From: JAKFWF01 sp031367505
GTDB lineage: Bacteria; Pseudomonadota; Alphaproteobacteria; Rhizobiales; Hyphomicrobiaceae
Length of the DNA stretch: 64,000 nucleotides
NCBI GenBank assembly: GCA_031367505.1
Contig: JANLPY010000303.1
Coordinates: 1-64,000 of the forward strand
Direction of reading: 5' to 3'
The notes beneath the pieces were generated by a model. That model was not told the DNA's origin. It searched no databases and saw nothing but the letters and a program-made list of their open reading frames with translations. Of this stretch, positions 24,689 to 34,238 are shown in pieces. A program made the translations under genes and the position numbers. Every line of letters begins with the position of its first letter. The stretch's first letter is position 1.

Positions 24689-25882
24689 CTACACCACCAC
24701 CTCCGGCACACGCTCGGCTGGCGGGGTGTTGCGCGAGCGCATGCAGCGCACAAAACCGTCGATGACGACCATGCCGATACCGGGCAAATCGCCGCCTCGA
24801 ACGGAGGCGAGCAGATCCTTGCCCGCCGAGTGCTGCGCCCGGTCCATCAACACGAAATCGGCCGCGCGGCCAACTTCGATCAACCCGCAGTCGAGTTCAC
24901 GCGTGCGAGCCGTATTGCCCGTGGCAAAGCAGAACACGGTTTCAGCCGGCATATCGCCGAAGCTCGATAGCATTGAGATTAACCGCAAGATGCCCAGCGG
25001 CTGCACGCCGGAACCGGCCGGACTATCCGTGCCAAGAATGACCCGATCAAGCTGACCGATCGCGTTCGCGATTTTCACCGCATGCAGACCCGCATATTCG
25101 TTGCCATTGTGGACGACCTCAATCGCCCGGCCACAACCTTCACAAAGGCACTCGATTTGCTTGAGGGGGAGCGCCGTGTGGCCACCGTTGATGTGGCCGA
25201 TAACGTCGGCGTCGGCTTCCAGCACCGTATCGGCGTCGATGTAGCCAGAGCCCGGAACGCTTGGTCCGCCCGTATGGATCGTCGATTGGATGCCGTACTT
25301 GCGCGCCCAAGCCACCATCATCTTGGCTTCATAGCCAGCCTTCACCGTACCAAGACCAACTTCACCCAGCAGCTTGACACCGGCCTCCGCCAATTCCTTG
25401 AAGTCGTGCTCTTCCATGCCCTTCTCGATGGTCGGCGCGCCGGCATGCAACTTGACCCCGCCTGCACGGAAATTCGTGAAACAGCGCTGCGCCGTGATCG
25501 CCAGCGCCTTCACGCCAACCACGTCGCGGGGCCGGCCCGGCAGATGAACTTCGCCCGCCGAGATCATGGTGGTGACGCCGCCGTTGAGATAGGATTCGAT
25601 CCAGCCGATCTGATTCTGCCGCGGCGTCCAATCGCCGAAAACGGGGTGCACGTGGCTATCGATCAAGCCCGGCGCCAGCGCGCAACCTTTGGCGTCGATG
25701 GTGGTTTTGGCAGCACCCGTATCGCAATCCTTCAGCCGGCCGACCTGGGTGATCCGGCCATCGACCGACACGATTGTATCCGCATCAAAAATCGGCTTTT
25801 CCAACACGCCTGACAATAGAAGCCCGATATTGCGGATCACGACTTTGCCAGCGGTGGCGGTAGTTGCTGCGGGTTCGGCCAT
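24689..25882 (-). CDS. amidohydrolase, enamidase-like
   Basis: This 397-residue metal-dependent hydrolase belongs to the amidohydrolase superfamily. The first metal site is GLIDSHVHPVFGD near residues 73-85, later ligands are in TIHTGGP and VIGHINGGH, and the catalytic Asp lies in VILGTDSPAG. GGVTTMISAGEVH is a hallmark of enamidase-type members, best known for ring-opening of 6-oxo-tetrahydronicotinate in nicotinate fermentation. It is upstream of, and on the same strand as, the liv-type importer (222 bases apart), so it may act on an imported N-heterocycle or cyclic amide; this is inference. It is divergent from ubiB. Confidence 0.78.
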   Translation of the reverse strand: MAEPAATTATAGKVVIRNIGLLLSGVLEKPIFDADTIVSVDGRITQVGRLKDCDTGAAKTTIDAKGCALAPGLIDSHVHPVFGDWTPRQNQIGWIESYLNGGVTTMISAGEVHLPGRPRDVVGVKALAITAQRCFTNFRAGGVKLHAGAPTIEKGMEEHDFKELAEAGVKLLGEVGLGTVKAGYEAKMMVAWARKYGIQSTIHTGGPSVPGSGYIDADTVLEADADVIGHINGGHTALPLKQIECLCEGCGRAIEVVHNGNEYAGLHAVKIANAIGQLDRVILGTDSPAGSGVQPLGILRLISMLSSFGDMPAETVFCFATGNTARTRELDCGLIEVGRAADFVLMDRAQHSAGKDLLASVRGGDLPGIGMVVIDGFVRCMRSRNTPPAERVPEVVV

Positions 25883-26089
25883 GTGAGATGTCCCCTATCA
25901 AATTGTCGCCGCATGGTGTCAGAGCCGGGCCGGGTGCGCCAGATCCCGAAAGTCGGAATAAGGGTTAACCTGGGCAAAGCGATGCAGGCTGGGCAATGTC
26001 GCTTGACCTCGCGGGCGAAGGCAGCAAAGTGCGTTCGTGCGGGCGCGTCGCGCTCATTCAATCAGCCCAGCCGGATCTCAGCCCGCTTC

Positions 26090-27682
26090 ATGAGTTCAGC
26101 AGTCGTCAATCTGTTTCGTCTTGGACGCGCTGGCTTCGTGCTGGCGCAGCATGGCGTGCGCTTTGTGCCGAAGGGCATCAAGGTGCCGTTCGTGTTGCAT
26201 CTCGCACGCGCGGCGACCTGGCCGATCCGCGCAATCACCTGGCCGTTCCGCGCTGGCCAACCACCGGAAACGCGCGTTGCCCGCGGATTGACCAGCCTGG
26301 GCCCGAGCTACGTCAAGCTCGGACAATTCCTTGCAACTCGCGGCGACTTGATCGGCCCCGAGCTGACCGCCGACTTGCGCCATCTGCAAGATCGCCTGCC
26401 GCCGTTTTCGATGGCGGAAGCACGGGTGGCGGTGGAAGAGGCGCTCGGTGGCAAGCTCGAAGATCACTTTGTGGAATTTGGCCCGCCGGTTGCCGCCGCC
26501 TCGATCGCGCAAGTGCATAAGGCGGTGACGATCGAGAACGGAGTGCGCCGCAATGTTGCAGTGAAGATCTTGCGCCCTGGGGTCGAGAAGCGCTTTCGCC
26601 GCGATCTCGAAAGCTACCGGTTTGCCGCCGAGATGATCGAGCGGTTCTACGCGCCAGCCGCGCGCCTCAAGCCGACGGCGGTTGTCGAAAACCTGGCCCG
26701 CACCACCGACCTCGAGATGGATCTCCGCCTCGAGGCGGCAGCGATTTCCGAGATGGCCGACAACATCAAGGCCGAGCACGATTTCCGGGTGCCCGGCGTC
26801 GATTGGCGGCGCACGCAACGCCGGGTGCTGACGATCGAATGGATCGATGGCACACAGATCGCCGACAAGGCGGCACTACTCGCGCAAGGCCGCGATTTGA
26901 AAGAGTTGGGGCTCGTCGTGTTACGCACATTTTTGCGGCACGCCATGCGCGACGGATTCTTTCATGGCGACATGCACCACGGCAATTTGTTCATCGACGC
27001 CGAAGGCAAGGTCGTTGCCGTCGACTTCGGCATCATGGGGCGGCTCGGTCCGCGTGAACGCCGGTTCCTGGCCGAGATACTGTTTGGGCTGATCACCCGC
27101 GATTACCGGCGAGCGGCACAAGTTCACTTCGACGCCGGCTACGTGCCGCTGCATCATTCCGTCGAGGTTTTTGCGCAGGCCATGCGCGCGATCGGCGAAC
27201 CAATCCACGGCCGCACCGCTGATGAGATCTCGATGGCCGATCTGCTGGGCCAACTGTTTGCCTACACTGAAGTGTTCGACATGGAGACGCGGCCCGAGCT
27301 GATCCTGCTGCAAAAGAGCATGGTGATCGTCGAAGGCGTAGCCCGCTCGCTCGATCCCAATCTTAACCTGTGGGCTGCCGCCGAACCCATTGCACGTGAA
27401 TGGATCGAGGCGAACCTCGGCGTCGTCGGGCGACTGCGCGATGCCGGCGACAGCGCCGAGCTGATGGGGAAAGTACTTTCGGAAGTACCGCGCCTGCTGG
27501 AACAAGCCGAGCGCACGGCGCTTTCGTTTTCGCAGATGGCGAGCCGGGGCATCAGCCTCGACGACGACACGATCAAGCGGATCGGTGACAGCCAACGCCG
27601 TGGCCGCGTCCTAGATTCATTGCTCGTGATGGCCGGATTCGGCGGCATCGCACTGATCGCCGCCTGGCTGTTGGCGCCTTGA
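26090..27682 (+). CDS. ubiB: UbiB-family ubiquinone biosynthesis kinase-like protein
   Basis: UbiB is an atypical kinase/ATPase needed for aerobic ubiquinone synthesis. The 530-residue protein has the KxGQ motif in SYVKLGQFLATRGDL, the Ala-rich loop VAAASIAQVHKA, the invariant VAVKILRPGV lysine, HGDMHHGNLF, and the DFG-like VDFGIMGRL. A single hydrophobic helix at the C-terminus (about residues 510-530) anchors it in the inner membrane. The ATG at 26090 begins the conserved part; the longer open frame upstream has no family similarity I can see. It abuts the convergent rsmB gene with no gap (TGATCA). Confidence 0.93.
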   Translation: MSSAVVNLFRLGRAGFVLAQHGVRFVPKGIKVPFVLHLARAATWPIRAITWPFRAGQPPETRVARGLTSLGPSYVKLGQFLATRGDLIGPELTADLRHLQDRLPPFSMAEARVAVEEALGGKLEDHFVEFGPPVAAASIAQVHKAVTIENGVRRNVAVKILRPGVEKRFRRDLESYRFAAEMIERFYAPAARLKPTAVVENLARTTDLEMDLRLEAAAISEMADNIKAEHDFRVPGVDWRRTQRRVLTIEWIDGTQIADKAALLAQGRDLKELGLVVLRTFLRHAMRDGFFHGDMHHGNLFIDAEGKVVAVDFGIMGRLGPRERRFLAEILFGLITRDYRRAAQVHFDAGYVPLHHSVEVFAQAMRAIGEPIHGRTADEISMADLLGQLFAYTEVFDMETRPELILLQKSMVIVEGVARSLDPNLNLWAAAEPIAREWIEANLGVVGRLRDAGDSAELMGKVLSEVPRLLEQAERTALSFSQMASRGISLDDDTIKRIGDSQRRGRVLDSLLVMAGFGGIALIAAWLLAP

Positions 27683-28981
27683 TCACACAGCCTTCTGCAG
27701 CACTGCGATGAAGAAGCCATCGGTGCCGTGGTCGGCGGGCGTCAACTGCAACGTGCCGGTGCGGCCATCGGCGGATGCCGGTGGCTCGGTCGAAAGCGCC
27801 GATCCTGTCCAGGCCGTCGCATACGGTACGATCGCAAATTCGGGAGCATCGGTGATGAATGCCGTCACCTGGTCGATATTCTCCTCGGGAAGCACCGAGC
27901 ACGTCACGTAAACCAGCCGGCCGCCCGGCTTAACGAGGCCACGGGCGAGCCGTAGCACTTCACGCTGATCGGCCTGGCGCTGCGCCAAATTTTCTGGAGT
28001 CACGCGCCACTTGGCATCCGGACGGCGGCGCCAGGTACCTGAACCGGTGCATGGCGCATCGACCAGCACCACGTCGAAGCGGGGTCCGAGTGCCTCCAGC
28101 TCGGCGACGTTGCCGGCGTTCATGACCTGGGCATTGCGCACGCCCGCACGTTTCAATCGCTCGAAGATTGGTCGCAACTGTCCTTTATCGGCATCGTAAG
28201 CGTAGATCTGACCGGTGTTGTGCATGGCGGCTGCCAGGGCCAAGGTTTTGCCGCCGGCGCCCGCGCAAAGGTCCATGATCTGTAATTTGGGCGCAGCGCG
28301 CACCAGTGCAGCCGCGATCTGGCTGCCTTCGTCTTGAACCTCGAACCAGCCCTTGCCGTGCGCCGCGTCCACCTCGACATTGGGCGTGCGGCCGGGACCT
28401 TCGGGTGCTGGAATGCGCACGCCGAATTTTGCATACTTCGCTTCTGAAGCGCCGTATTCAGCCAACGCTTTTAGCGTCTTCTCGCGCGTCGTCTTCATCG
28501 AGTTGACCCGTAGATCGACCGGCGCACGACGGTTCAGACCTTGTCCCTGGATGACCGCACGATCCCCGAACGCGCGCTCGAACGACGCCCATAACCACCC
28601 GGGAATATCGGCGCGGACATGCGGCAACGTCGCGTCGTCGAGCACTCTCGATAACCCGGCGCGTTCCTCATCCGTCAGTGGCGTCAGCGCATGTGGCGTT
28701 CCATCAGCATTCGCTTCGATCGCTTCAGGTGAAAGAGCGAGCGCCCTTCCGGCTGCCGCGAGAACAAGCGCCCGCGAGCTATCCGAACCCATCTGTGCCG
28801 CCAGCGAAAGCTTCCGCCGCAACACGTCATAGACCAGATTGCCGATCGCAGCCCTGTCGCCTGAGCCTGCAAACCGATGTGCTTTACCCCAGTCGGACAA
28901 GGCCGTGGCCACTGTACGATGCCGTGCCACGATGTCGTCGAGCACCTCGACGGCCGCTACCAATCGCGCTCCCGCTTTCAT
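27683..28981 (-). CDS. rsmB: 16S rRNA (cytosine-5)-methyltransferase
   Basis: This RsmB/Sun family enzyme methylates a cytosine in 16S rRNA using SAM. The 432-residue protein has an N-terminal NusB-like domain (VEVLDDIVARHRTVATALSDW; about residues 1-130) and a Rossmann methyltransferase domain with DLCAGAGGKTLALAA (SAM), VLVDAPCTGSGTWRRRPD (first catalytic Cys) and YVTCSVLPEEN (second Cys). The ATG at 28981 follows the MAPEG stop after one base (TGAGATG), so it is coupled to that gene in the guaB operon. Confidence 0.93.
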   Translation of the reverse strand: MKAGARLVAAVEVLDDIVARHRTVATALSDWGKAHRFAGSGDRAAIGNLVYDVLRRKLSLAAQMGSDSSRALVLAAAGRALALSPEAIEANADGTPHALTPLTDEERAGLSRVLDDATLPHVRADIPGWLWASFERAFGDRAVIQGQGLNRRAPVDLRVNSMKTTREKTLKALAEYGASEAKYAKFGVRIPAPEGPGRTPNVEVDAAHGKGWFEVQDEGSQIAAALVRAAPKLQIMDLCAGAGGKTLALAAAMHNTGQIYAYDADKGQLRPIFERLKRAGVRNAQVMNAGNVAELEALGPRFDVVLVDAPCTGSGTWRRRPDAKWRVTPENLAQRQADQREVLRLARGLVKPGGRLVYVTCSVLPEENIDQVTAFITDAPEFAIVPYATAWTGSALSTEPPASADGRTGTLQLTPADHGTDGFFIAVLQKAV

Positions 28982-28982
28982 C

Positions 28983-29408
28983 TCAAAGGACCGGCACGAC
29001 GGCGCGAACGAAGATGGTGATCCACATGACGAGCACCGCAATCGCGCTCGCGAAAAAAGCGTACGCGCGAGGCATAACCGGGTTTGCGCCCAAATGGATG
29101 CCGGCGTGCACGAGGCGGCTGACCACGAACACGATGGCCCAGAACATCATCCAATAGTCGACCGACTTGGTGATCAGCGCGAACGCGCAGGCTGCGAAAA
29201 ACAACACCGGAATTTCGAACTGATTCTTGTAGTTGTTCGACGCCTTCATCGCATCTTCGGGCCAGGCATCTTGCCCGAGCGCGATATCTTTGAGACGCGT
29301 CGTTTTCGAGACGAGCGCCGAGCGGCGACGCGAACCCATGACGAACAGCACGCCAATCGTCAGTAGTACCTGCGCGAATACCGGCAGGATGATCATATTC
29401 TGGTTCAT
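28983..29408 (-). CDS. MAPEG family membrane protein
   Basis: This is a 141-residue protein with four hydrophobic helices. It matches the MAPEG fold (membrane-associated proteins in eicosanoid and glutathione metabolism): ASNNYKNQFEIPVLFFAACAF near residues 53-73 and the VVSRLVHAGIHLGAN loop near 93-107 are the conserved elements. The bacterial role is unknown; glutathione-dependent activity is known only for some members. It lies between guaB and rsmB with gaps of 9 and 1 bases, an arrangement common in alphaproteobacteria. Confidence 0.88.
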   Translation of the reverse strand: MNQNMIILPVFAQVLLTIGVLFVMGSRRRSALVSKTTRLKDIALGQDAWPEDAMKASNNYKNQFEIPVLFFAACAFALITKSVDYWMMFWAIVFVVSRLVHAGIHLGANPVMPRAYAFFASAIAVLVMWITIFVRAVVPVL

Positions 29409-29417
29409 GAGTTGGAC

Positions 29418-30965
29418 TTAACCGTTTCCTGGGTAATTCGGGCTCTCACGCGTGATCGCGATCGAGTGGGTATGGCTCTCGCGCATCGCCGCCGGCGAGA
29501 TGCGGATGAACTTCGCGCGCAGCTTGAGCTCGTTCAGGTTTTGCGCACCAACGTAACCCATGCCGGCACGCAAGCCGCCGACCAATTGATGCACGACATT
29601 GCTCACTGGCCCCTTGTACGGCACCTGACCTTCGACGCCTTCAGGCACTAACTTGAGCGTGTCTTTGACTTCCTGCTGGAAATAGCGATCTGCGCTGCCG
29701 CGCGCCATCGCCCCGACCGAGCCCATGCCGCGATACGATTTGTAAGTGCGCCCCTGGAACAGGTACGTCTCGCCTGGGCTTTCGTCGGTACCGGCCAGCA
29801 GCGAGCCGATCATCACGCAGTCTGCACCCGCGGCGAGCGCTTTCGTGACGTCGCCCGAGAACTTCACGCCACCATCGGCAATAATGGGAATGCCCGCACG
29901 TCGTGCTGCGGCAACGCAATCTAGAATGGCGGTCAGCTGCGGCACGCCGACGCCAGCGACAATGCGCGTCGTGCAAATTGAGCCCGGTCCAATACCGACC
30001 TTTACGGCATCGGCGCCAACGTCGATCAGTGCGCGCGTCGCATCGCCGGTTGCGACGTTGCCGGCCATGACTTGGGTGGCATTCGACATCTTCTTGATGC
30101 GAGCGACCACTTCCAGCACCTTGGCCGAATGACCATGTGCGGTATCGACCACGATGAGGTCGCATCCGGCGGCAATCAGTCTCTCCGCCCGCTCCATGCC
30201 ATCGTCGCCGACGCTGGTGGCGGCAGCCGCGCGCAAGCGGCCCTGCTCATCCTTGCAGGCATTCGGGTAGTTTTGCGCCTTTTCTATATCCTTCACGGTG
30301 ATGAGGCCGACGCAGCGATAGGCGTCGTCCACCACCAGCAACTTTTCAATGCGGTGTTGATGTAACAACCGCATGGCCTCGGCGCGGTCGACACCGACGC
30401 GAACCGTGATCAGCTTGTCTTTCGTCATCAACTCGCGAACGGGCGTCGCGGGATTGGTTGCAAAACGTACGTCGCGGTTGGTGAGAATGCCGACCAGTTT
30501 GCCGGCTTGGCCTTTCGCGCCACTCGCCTCGACGACGGGCACACCGGAAATGTGATGCTCGCTCATCAGATCAAGCGCGTCTTTCAGGGTGGCGTTCGGC
30601 GCAATCGTCACAGGATTGATGACCATCCCGCTTTCGAACTTCTTGACCCGCTCGACTTCCTTGGCCTGCAACTCCGGCGTCAGATTGCGATGAATGACGC
30701 CAAGGCCACCAGCCTGCGCCATCGCAATCGCGAGCCGCCCTTCGGTTACCGTATCCATCGCCGACGACATCACGGGAATATTGAGGGCGATCGATTTGGT
30801 AACGCGTGTTGCGACCGAAACCTGCCCCGGCATCACTTCGGATGCCTGCGGAATGAGCAACACATCGTCGAAGGTCAACCCGACTTCAGGCGCAATGGCT
30901 GGACCTGGTCCATCGTAGGCGTTCGTCGTGGAGGGGTTCGAATGGGTGGAGGGCGCAACGGCCAT
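29418..30965 (-). CDS. guaB: IMP dehydrogenase
   Basis: IMP dehydrogenase oxidises IMP to XMP with NAD, committing purines to GMP. The 515-residue protein has the TIM barrel start LTFDDVLLIPQASEV, an inserted pair of CBS domains (about residues 120-245, with GKLVGILTNRDVRFAT), the active-site loop KVGIGPGSICTTRIVAGVG with the catalytic Cys, IIADGGVKFSGD, and the flap YRGMGSVGAM. The ATG at 30965 has GAGGAG upstream; a longer in-frame reading to 31184 lacks similarity. It is the first gene of an operon with MAPEG and rsmB. Confidence 0.95.
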   Translation of the reverse strand: MAVAPSTHSNPSTTNAYDGPGPAIAPEVGLTFDDVLLIPQASEVMPGQVSVATRVTKSIALNIPVMSSAMDTVTEGRLAIAMAQAGGLGVIHRNLTPELQAKEVERVKKFESGMVINPVTIAPNATLKDALDLMSEHHISGVPVVEASGAKGQAGKLVGILTNRDVRFATNPATPVRELMTKDKLITVRVGVDRAEAMRLLHQHRIEKLLVVDDAYRCVGLITVKDIEKAQNYPNACKDEQGRLRAAAATSVGDDGMERAERLIAAGCDLIVVDTAHGHSAKVLEVVARIKKMSNATQVMAGNVATGDATRALIDVGADAVKVGIGPGSICTTRIVAGVGVPQLTAILDCVAAARRAGIPIIADGGVKFSGDVTKALAAGADCVMIGSLLAGTDESPGETYLFQGRTYKSYRGMGSVGAMARGSADRYFQQEVKDTLKLVPEGVEGQVPYKGPVSNVVHQLVGGLRAGMGYVGAQNLNELKLRAKFIRISPAAMRESHTHSIAITRESPNYPGNG

Positions 30966-31211
30966 CGGGCAGCTCCTCGTCAGGTTGAAATCGCGATCAC
31001 ACGGGATTTGCTGCAGCGCAATCAGCTGCGCGGTCACCGAGCGATTTCGAACGCCAAGTAGCACGCTCGCAGCGTTACGGGAAGCGGTTCGGTTAACAAG
31101 CCGCGCCAAATCTGAAAGTTCGCGAATAGACAGCGAATGAACCGTTTTGCTCGTCCCTGCGTCAAACCCTGCAGATGACTTCAACCACTACCGGACAGGG
31201 AGGCCACGACG

Positions 31212-31355
31212 ATGACACGGATCAAGCTTTCCTGCGCTGTCTTGACAGCCCTTCTGCTGATCACCGGCAGTGCCCGCCGCCCGGTCGAAGCTGGGACAGA
31301 AAAGTTCATCCGCTCCAAACCCCACGTCGCGATTAGCGTGACGACTAGCATTTGA
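31212..31355 (+). CDS. 47-residue secreted or membrane peptide, hypothetical
   Basis: This short frame begins with ATG at 31212, preceded by GGGAGG at an 8-base spacing, an unusually good ribosome site. The product starts MTRIKLSC, has a hydrophobic core (AVLTALLLITG, residues 9-19), and continues into a polar C-terminus ending VTTSI. It could be a secreted peptide or a small membrane protein; the cysteine before the core is not a convincing lipobox. It fills most of the otherwise empty gap between guaB and the uronate dehydrogenase-like gene. No family is recognised. Confidence 0.45.
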   Translation: MTRIKLSCAVLTALLLITGSARRPVEAGTEKFIRSKPHVAISVTTSI

Positions 31356-31443
31356 TCAATTTCGCCCCTTGCGGGCGAGCTACTCGACCAGCCATAACTC
31401 CCGGCATACGCAATCCGATGCTGTAACCTGCGGGAGAAACCTC

Positions 31444-32256
31444 ATGCCACGCATACTATTGACAGGAGCCGGTGGTGGCGTTGGCACGCGGCTGCGGCAG
31501 TTGCTGCCGAAGTTCTACCCTGATCTCAGACTATCCGACATCAAGGCGCCGGCCGATCTTGCAAAGTCCGAGACCTTCATGGCCGCCGAGTTGTCGGACA
31601 TGGCAGCCGTCGAAGCCATCTGCGAAGGGGTCGATGGTATCATCCACCTCGGTGGCTATTCGGTGGAAGGCCCCTGGGAGCCGATCCACCAGTCGAACAT
31701 CGTGGGCTGCTATAATTTGTTCGAGGCGGCTCGCCGCAAGGGCGTGAAGCGCGTAATCTTCGCCTCGTCGAACCACGCGGTTGGCTTCTATCCGCGCCAT
31801 CACCGGATTGGCCCAGATGTCACCGCGCGCCCCGATGGCCGCTACGGCGTATCAAAAGTGTTCGGTGAAGCGTTGGCCAGTCTCTACGCCGATAAGTACG
31901 GCATGAAGAACACATCACTCCGGATCGGCAATTTCGGTGATCAACCGCTCGACCAGCGCCGCCTTTCGATCTGGCTTCACCCTGACGATATGGTGCAATT
32001 GTGCCGGATCGGCCTTGAACATCCCGAAATCCATTACGAGGTGCTATACGGCGCCTCTCTCAACGAGCGCGCCTGGTGGGACAACTCACGCGCCTATGAA
32101 CTCGGCTATCGCCCTGTTGGTCGAGCCGAAGACCACCGGGAACACGCCATGGCCGAACAAGCCAAGACGCCGGCCGATACGGTCGCTGACTTCTATCAAG
32201 GCGGCACGTTCTGCGCGATGGAGTTCGCCGGCGACACCAGCCGCATTTGGAGTTGA
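31444..32256 (+). CDS. uronate dehydrogenase-like NAD-dependent epimerase/dehydratase
   Basis: The product is 270 residues, close to the 265 of characterised uronate dehydrogenases, which oxidise glucuronate or galacturonate to the lactone with NAD. It begins with the Rossmann motif LLTGAGGGVGTRLR, and shares DGIIHLGGYSVEGPW, NIVGCYNLFEAAR, FASSNHAVGFYPR and the YGVSK Tyr-x3-Lys pair (about residues 137-141), plus YGASLNERAWWDN. The match to the family is clear from memory of the Agrobacterium enzyme. The ATG at 31444 follows GGGAGAAA. Whether the substrate is a uronate or a related sugar acid is inferred. Confidence 0.82.
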   Translation: MPRILLTGAGGGVGTRLRQLLPKFYPDLRLSDIKAPADLAKSETFMAAELSDMAAVEAICEGVDGIIHLGGYSVEGPWEPIHQSNIVGCYNLFEAARRKGVKRVIFASSNHAVGFYPRHHRIGPDVTARPDGRYGVSKVFGEALASLYADKYGMKNTSLRIGNFGDQPLDQRRLSIWLHPDDMVQLCRIGLEHPEIHYEVLYGASLNERAWWDNSRAYELGYRPVGRAEDHREHAMAEQAKTPADTVADFYQGGTFCAMEFAGDTSRIWS

Positions 32257-32383
32257 GCGGCATTACGACCAGCCAGCACGCTTCACTTATGACGACATGA
32301 CACCTTCAACGCCAGGCACCTGGGTGCATGACGAAAGGTTCGGTATTGTGAAGCTCGTTCAGCAATTGATGAGTATCATATAG

Positions 32384-33292
32384 ATGAAACTTGATGACGC
32401 CCGCCGGGCGAACAACTATCGCAGTGTATTCCGGCCAAATCTCTTTGCGGCGCGCGTTGTCATCGTAACCGGCGGCGGCAGTGGCATTGGGCGGTGCACC
32501 GCGCATGAACTTTCGGCACTGGGCGCGAAGATTGCGCTGATCGGTCGAAGGGCCGACAAACTCACCAAGGTCGAGGCAGAAATCCGGGCGGCGGGTGGCA
32601 TTGCGGCCACGTGGGATCTCGATATTCGCGAAGAGACAAAAGTTGCACAAGCGATTGAATCGATCCTTGCGAAGTTTGAACGGATCGATGGCCTTGTGAA
32701 CAACGCTGGCGGGCAATTCGCCAGTCCGATCGAAAAGATTTCCGCCAAGGGCTTTGACGCGGTGGTGCGTAGCAATCTGCTCGGCGGCTTCTTGATGGCG
32801 CGCGAGTGTTACACACAGTGGATGGCGGCCAACGGTGGCGCAATCGTCAACATGGTCGCGGATATGTGGGGTGGCATGCCCGGCATGGCGCATTCAGGCG
32901 CTGCCCGTGCCGGAATGGTCAATCTGACCGAAACAACAGCGTTCGAATGGTCGGGCGCCAACGTCCGCGTCAATGCCGTTGCGCCCGGGATTATCGCTTC
33001 ATCCGGCATGGACACCTATCCGGCCGATCGCCGGGACTACATTCGTTCGCGCGGCGCGACCGTTCCGCTAGGGCGGTTCGGAACAGAAAGCGAAGTCTCG
33101 GCGGCAATCGTGTTCCTGCTTTCTGATGCGGCGAGTTTCATCACCGGCACCACTTTGCGGATCGATGGCGGCACGCCAAATGTACGTCCATCGATGATCC
33201 TTGAAGCCCGCGCAAAAGGCTCGGCGGCACCAGCCTTCAACGGCTTCCATTTGGCCGCAACCCCCAAGGTCCTGCAGGATTTGGTTGATTGA
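32384..33292 (+). CDS. PECR-type SDR oxidoreductase
   Basis: This is a 302-residue short-chain dehydrogenase with the cofactor motif VTGGGSGIGRCTA near residues 28-40 and NNAGGQF near 104-110. The usual Tyr-x3-Lys position reads HSGAARAGMVNLT, which is the pattern of peroxisomal trans-2-enoyl-CoA reductase (PECR) relatives rather than of classical SDRs. The tail after the GGTPNV strand is about 35 residues longer than the SDR norm. An enoyl-CoA or related CoA substrate is a family-based guess. It sits 27 bases upstream of the HDAC-like gene. Confidence 0.85.
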   Translation: MKLDDARRANNYRSVFRPNLFAARVVIVTGGGSGIGRCTAHELSALGAKIALIGRRADKLTKVEAEIRAAGGIAATWDLDIREETKVAQAIESILAKFERIDGLVNNAGGQFASPIEKISAKGFDAVVRSNLLGGFLMARECYTQWMAANGGAIVNMVADMWGGMPGMAHSGAARAGMVNLTETTAFEWSGANVRVNAVAPGIIASSGMDTYPADRRDYIRSRGATVPLGRFGTESEVSAAIVFLLSDAASFITGTTLRIDGGTPNVRPSMILEARAKGSAAPAFNGFHLAATPKVLQDLVD

Positions 33293-33319
33293 CGAGGCGA
33301 TACCGGTCAGATCGTTTGG

Positions 33320-34222
33320 ATGCAATTTTTCTATCCCGATACGCCGGATCTGCCGTTGCCGCCGGGGCATCGCTTTCCGGCTGGCAAATACCGCATGTTG
33401 CGCGACCGGATTACCACCGAGCGTACTCTTGGTGACGCGCGGCTGACACGATCGCCGATCGCCACGATCACCGAGCTTCATCGCGCGCACGATGAAAACT
33501 ACGTGGCCGCTGTACTCGACGGAACTTTGCCGGCAGAAATCCAACGCCGCATCGGTCTGCCGCTGAGTGAAACGCTCGTGGCTCGTTCGTTGGCGACCAC
33601 AGGTGGATCGATCGCTGCGGCTCGATCGGCATTAGAGACCGGACTGTCAGGTCAGCTGGCGGGTGGCACCCATCATGCGCACCGGGATTTTGGCTCGGGC
33701 TACTGCGTCTTCAATGATCTTGCCACGGCCGCGCTGGCGATGCTCGTCGAAGCAAGGGTTGAGCGGGTTGCCATCATCGATCTCGATGTTCACCAAGGCG
33801 ACGGCAATGCTGCGATCCTGGCAGCCAACCCGGCGGTGTTCGTGCTCAGCATCCACGGCGAGAAAAATTTCCCCTTTCGAAAAGTGCCCTCGACATTCGA
33901 CATCGGATTGCCCGACGGCACCGAAGATCGGGCGTACATGCACGCACTCGCCGGCGCTTTGGAACGGATCGCGGAGTTTCGCCCGGACCTGGTGCTTTAT
34001 CTCTCGGGCGCCGATCCGCTTAAATCTGACACACTCGGCCGCTTGGCTTTGACCTTCGACGGCCTGGAAGAGCGCGACCGCATGGTTTTTCAGTTCTGTC
34101 GCCGTCGTGGCATTCCAGTCTCGATTGCGATTGGTGGAGGCTATGCCGATCCAATTAGCGACAGCGTGCAGGCCTACACGAATACATTTCGCGTGGCGCG
34201 CGAGGTCTTCACTGGCGTCTGA
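33320..34222 (+). CDS. histone deacetylase superfamily protein
   Basis: Bacterial HDAC-superfamily enzymes are zinc amidohydrolases acting on acetylated polyamines, lysines or other amides. The 300-residue product shows LHRAHDENYV near residues 53-62, the active-site histidine pair in AGGTHHAH near 114-121, GSGYCVFNDLA, zinc ligands in IIDLDVHQGDGN (D156, H158) and LSGADPLKSD, and the transition-state tyrosine in GGGYAD. The compact form resembles class IV-like members. It follows the PECR-type SDR closely on the same strand and converges on the alcohol dehydrogenase. Confidence 0.9.
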   Translation: MQFFYPDTPDLPLPPGHRFPAGKYRMLRDRITTERTLGDARLTRSPIATITELHRAHDENYVAAVLDGTLPAEIQRRIGLPLSETLVARSLATTGGSIAAARSALETGLSGQLAGGTHHAHRDFGSGYCVFNDLATAALAMLVEARVERVAIIDLDVHQGDGNAAILAANPAVFVLSIHGEKNFPFRKVPSTFDIGLPDGTEDRAYMHALAGALERIAEFRPDLVLYLSGADPLKSDTLGRLALTFDGLEERDRMVFQFCRRRGIPVSIAIGGGYADPISDSVQAYTNTFRVAREVFTGV

Positions 34223-34238
34223 CGACACAAGCTCCACA

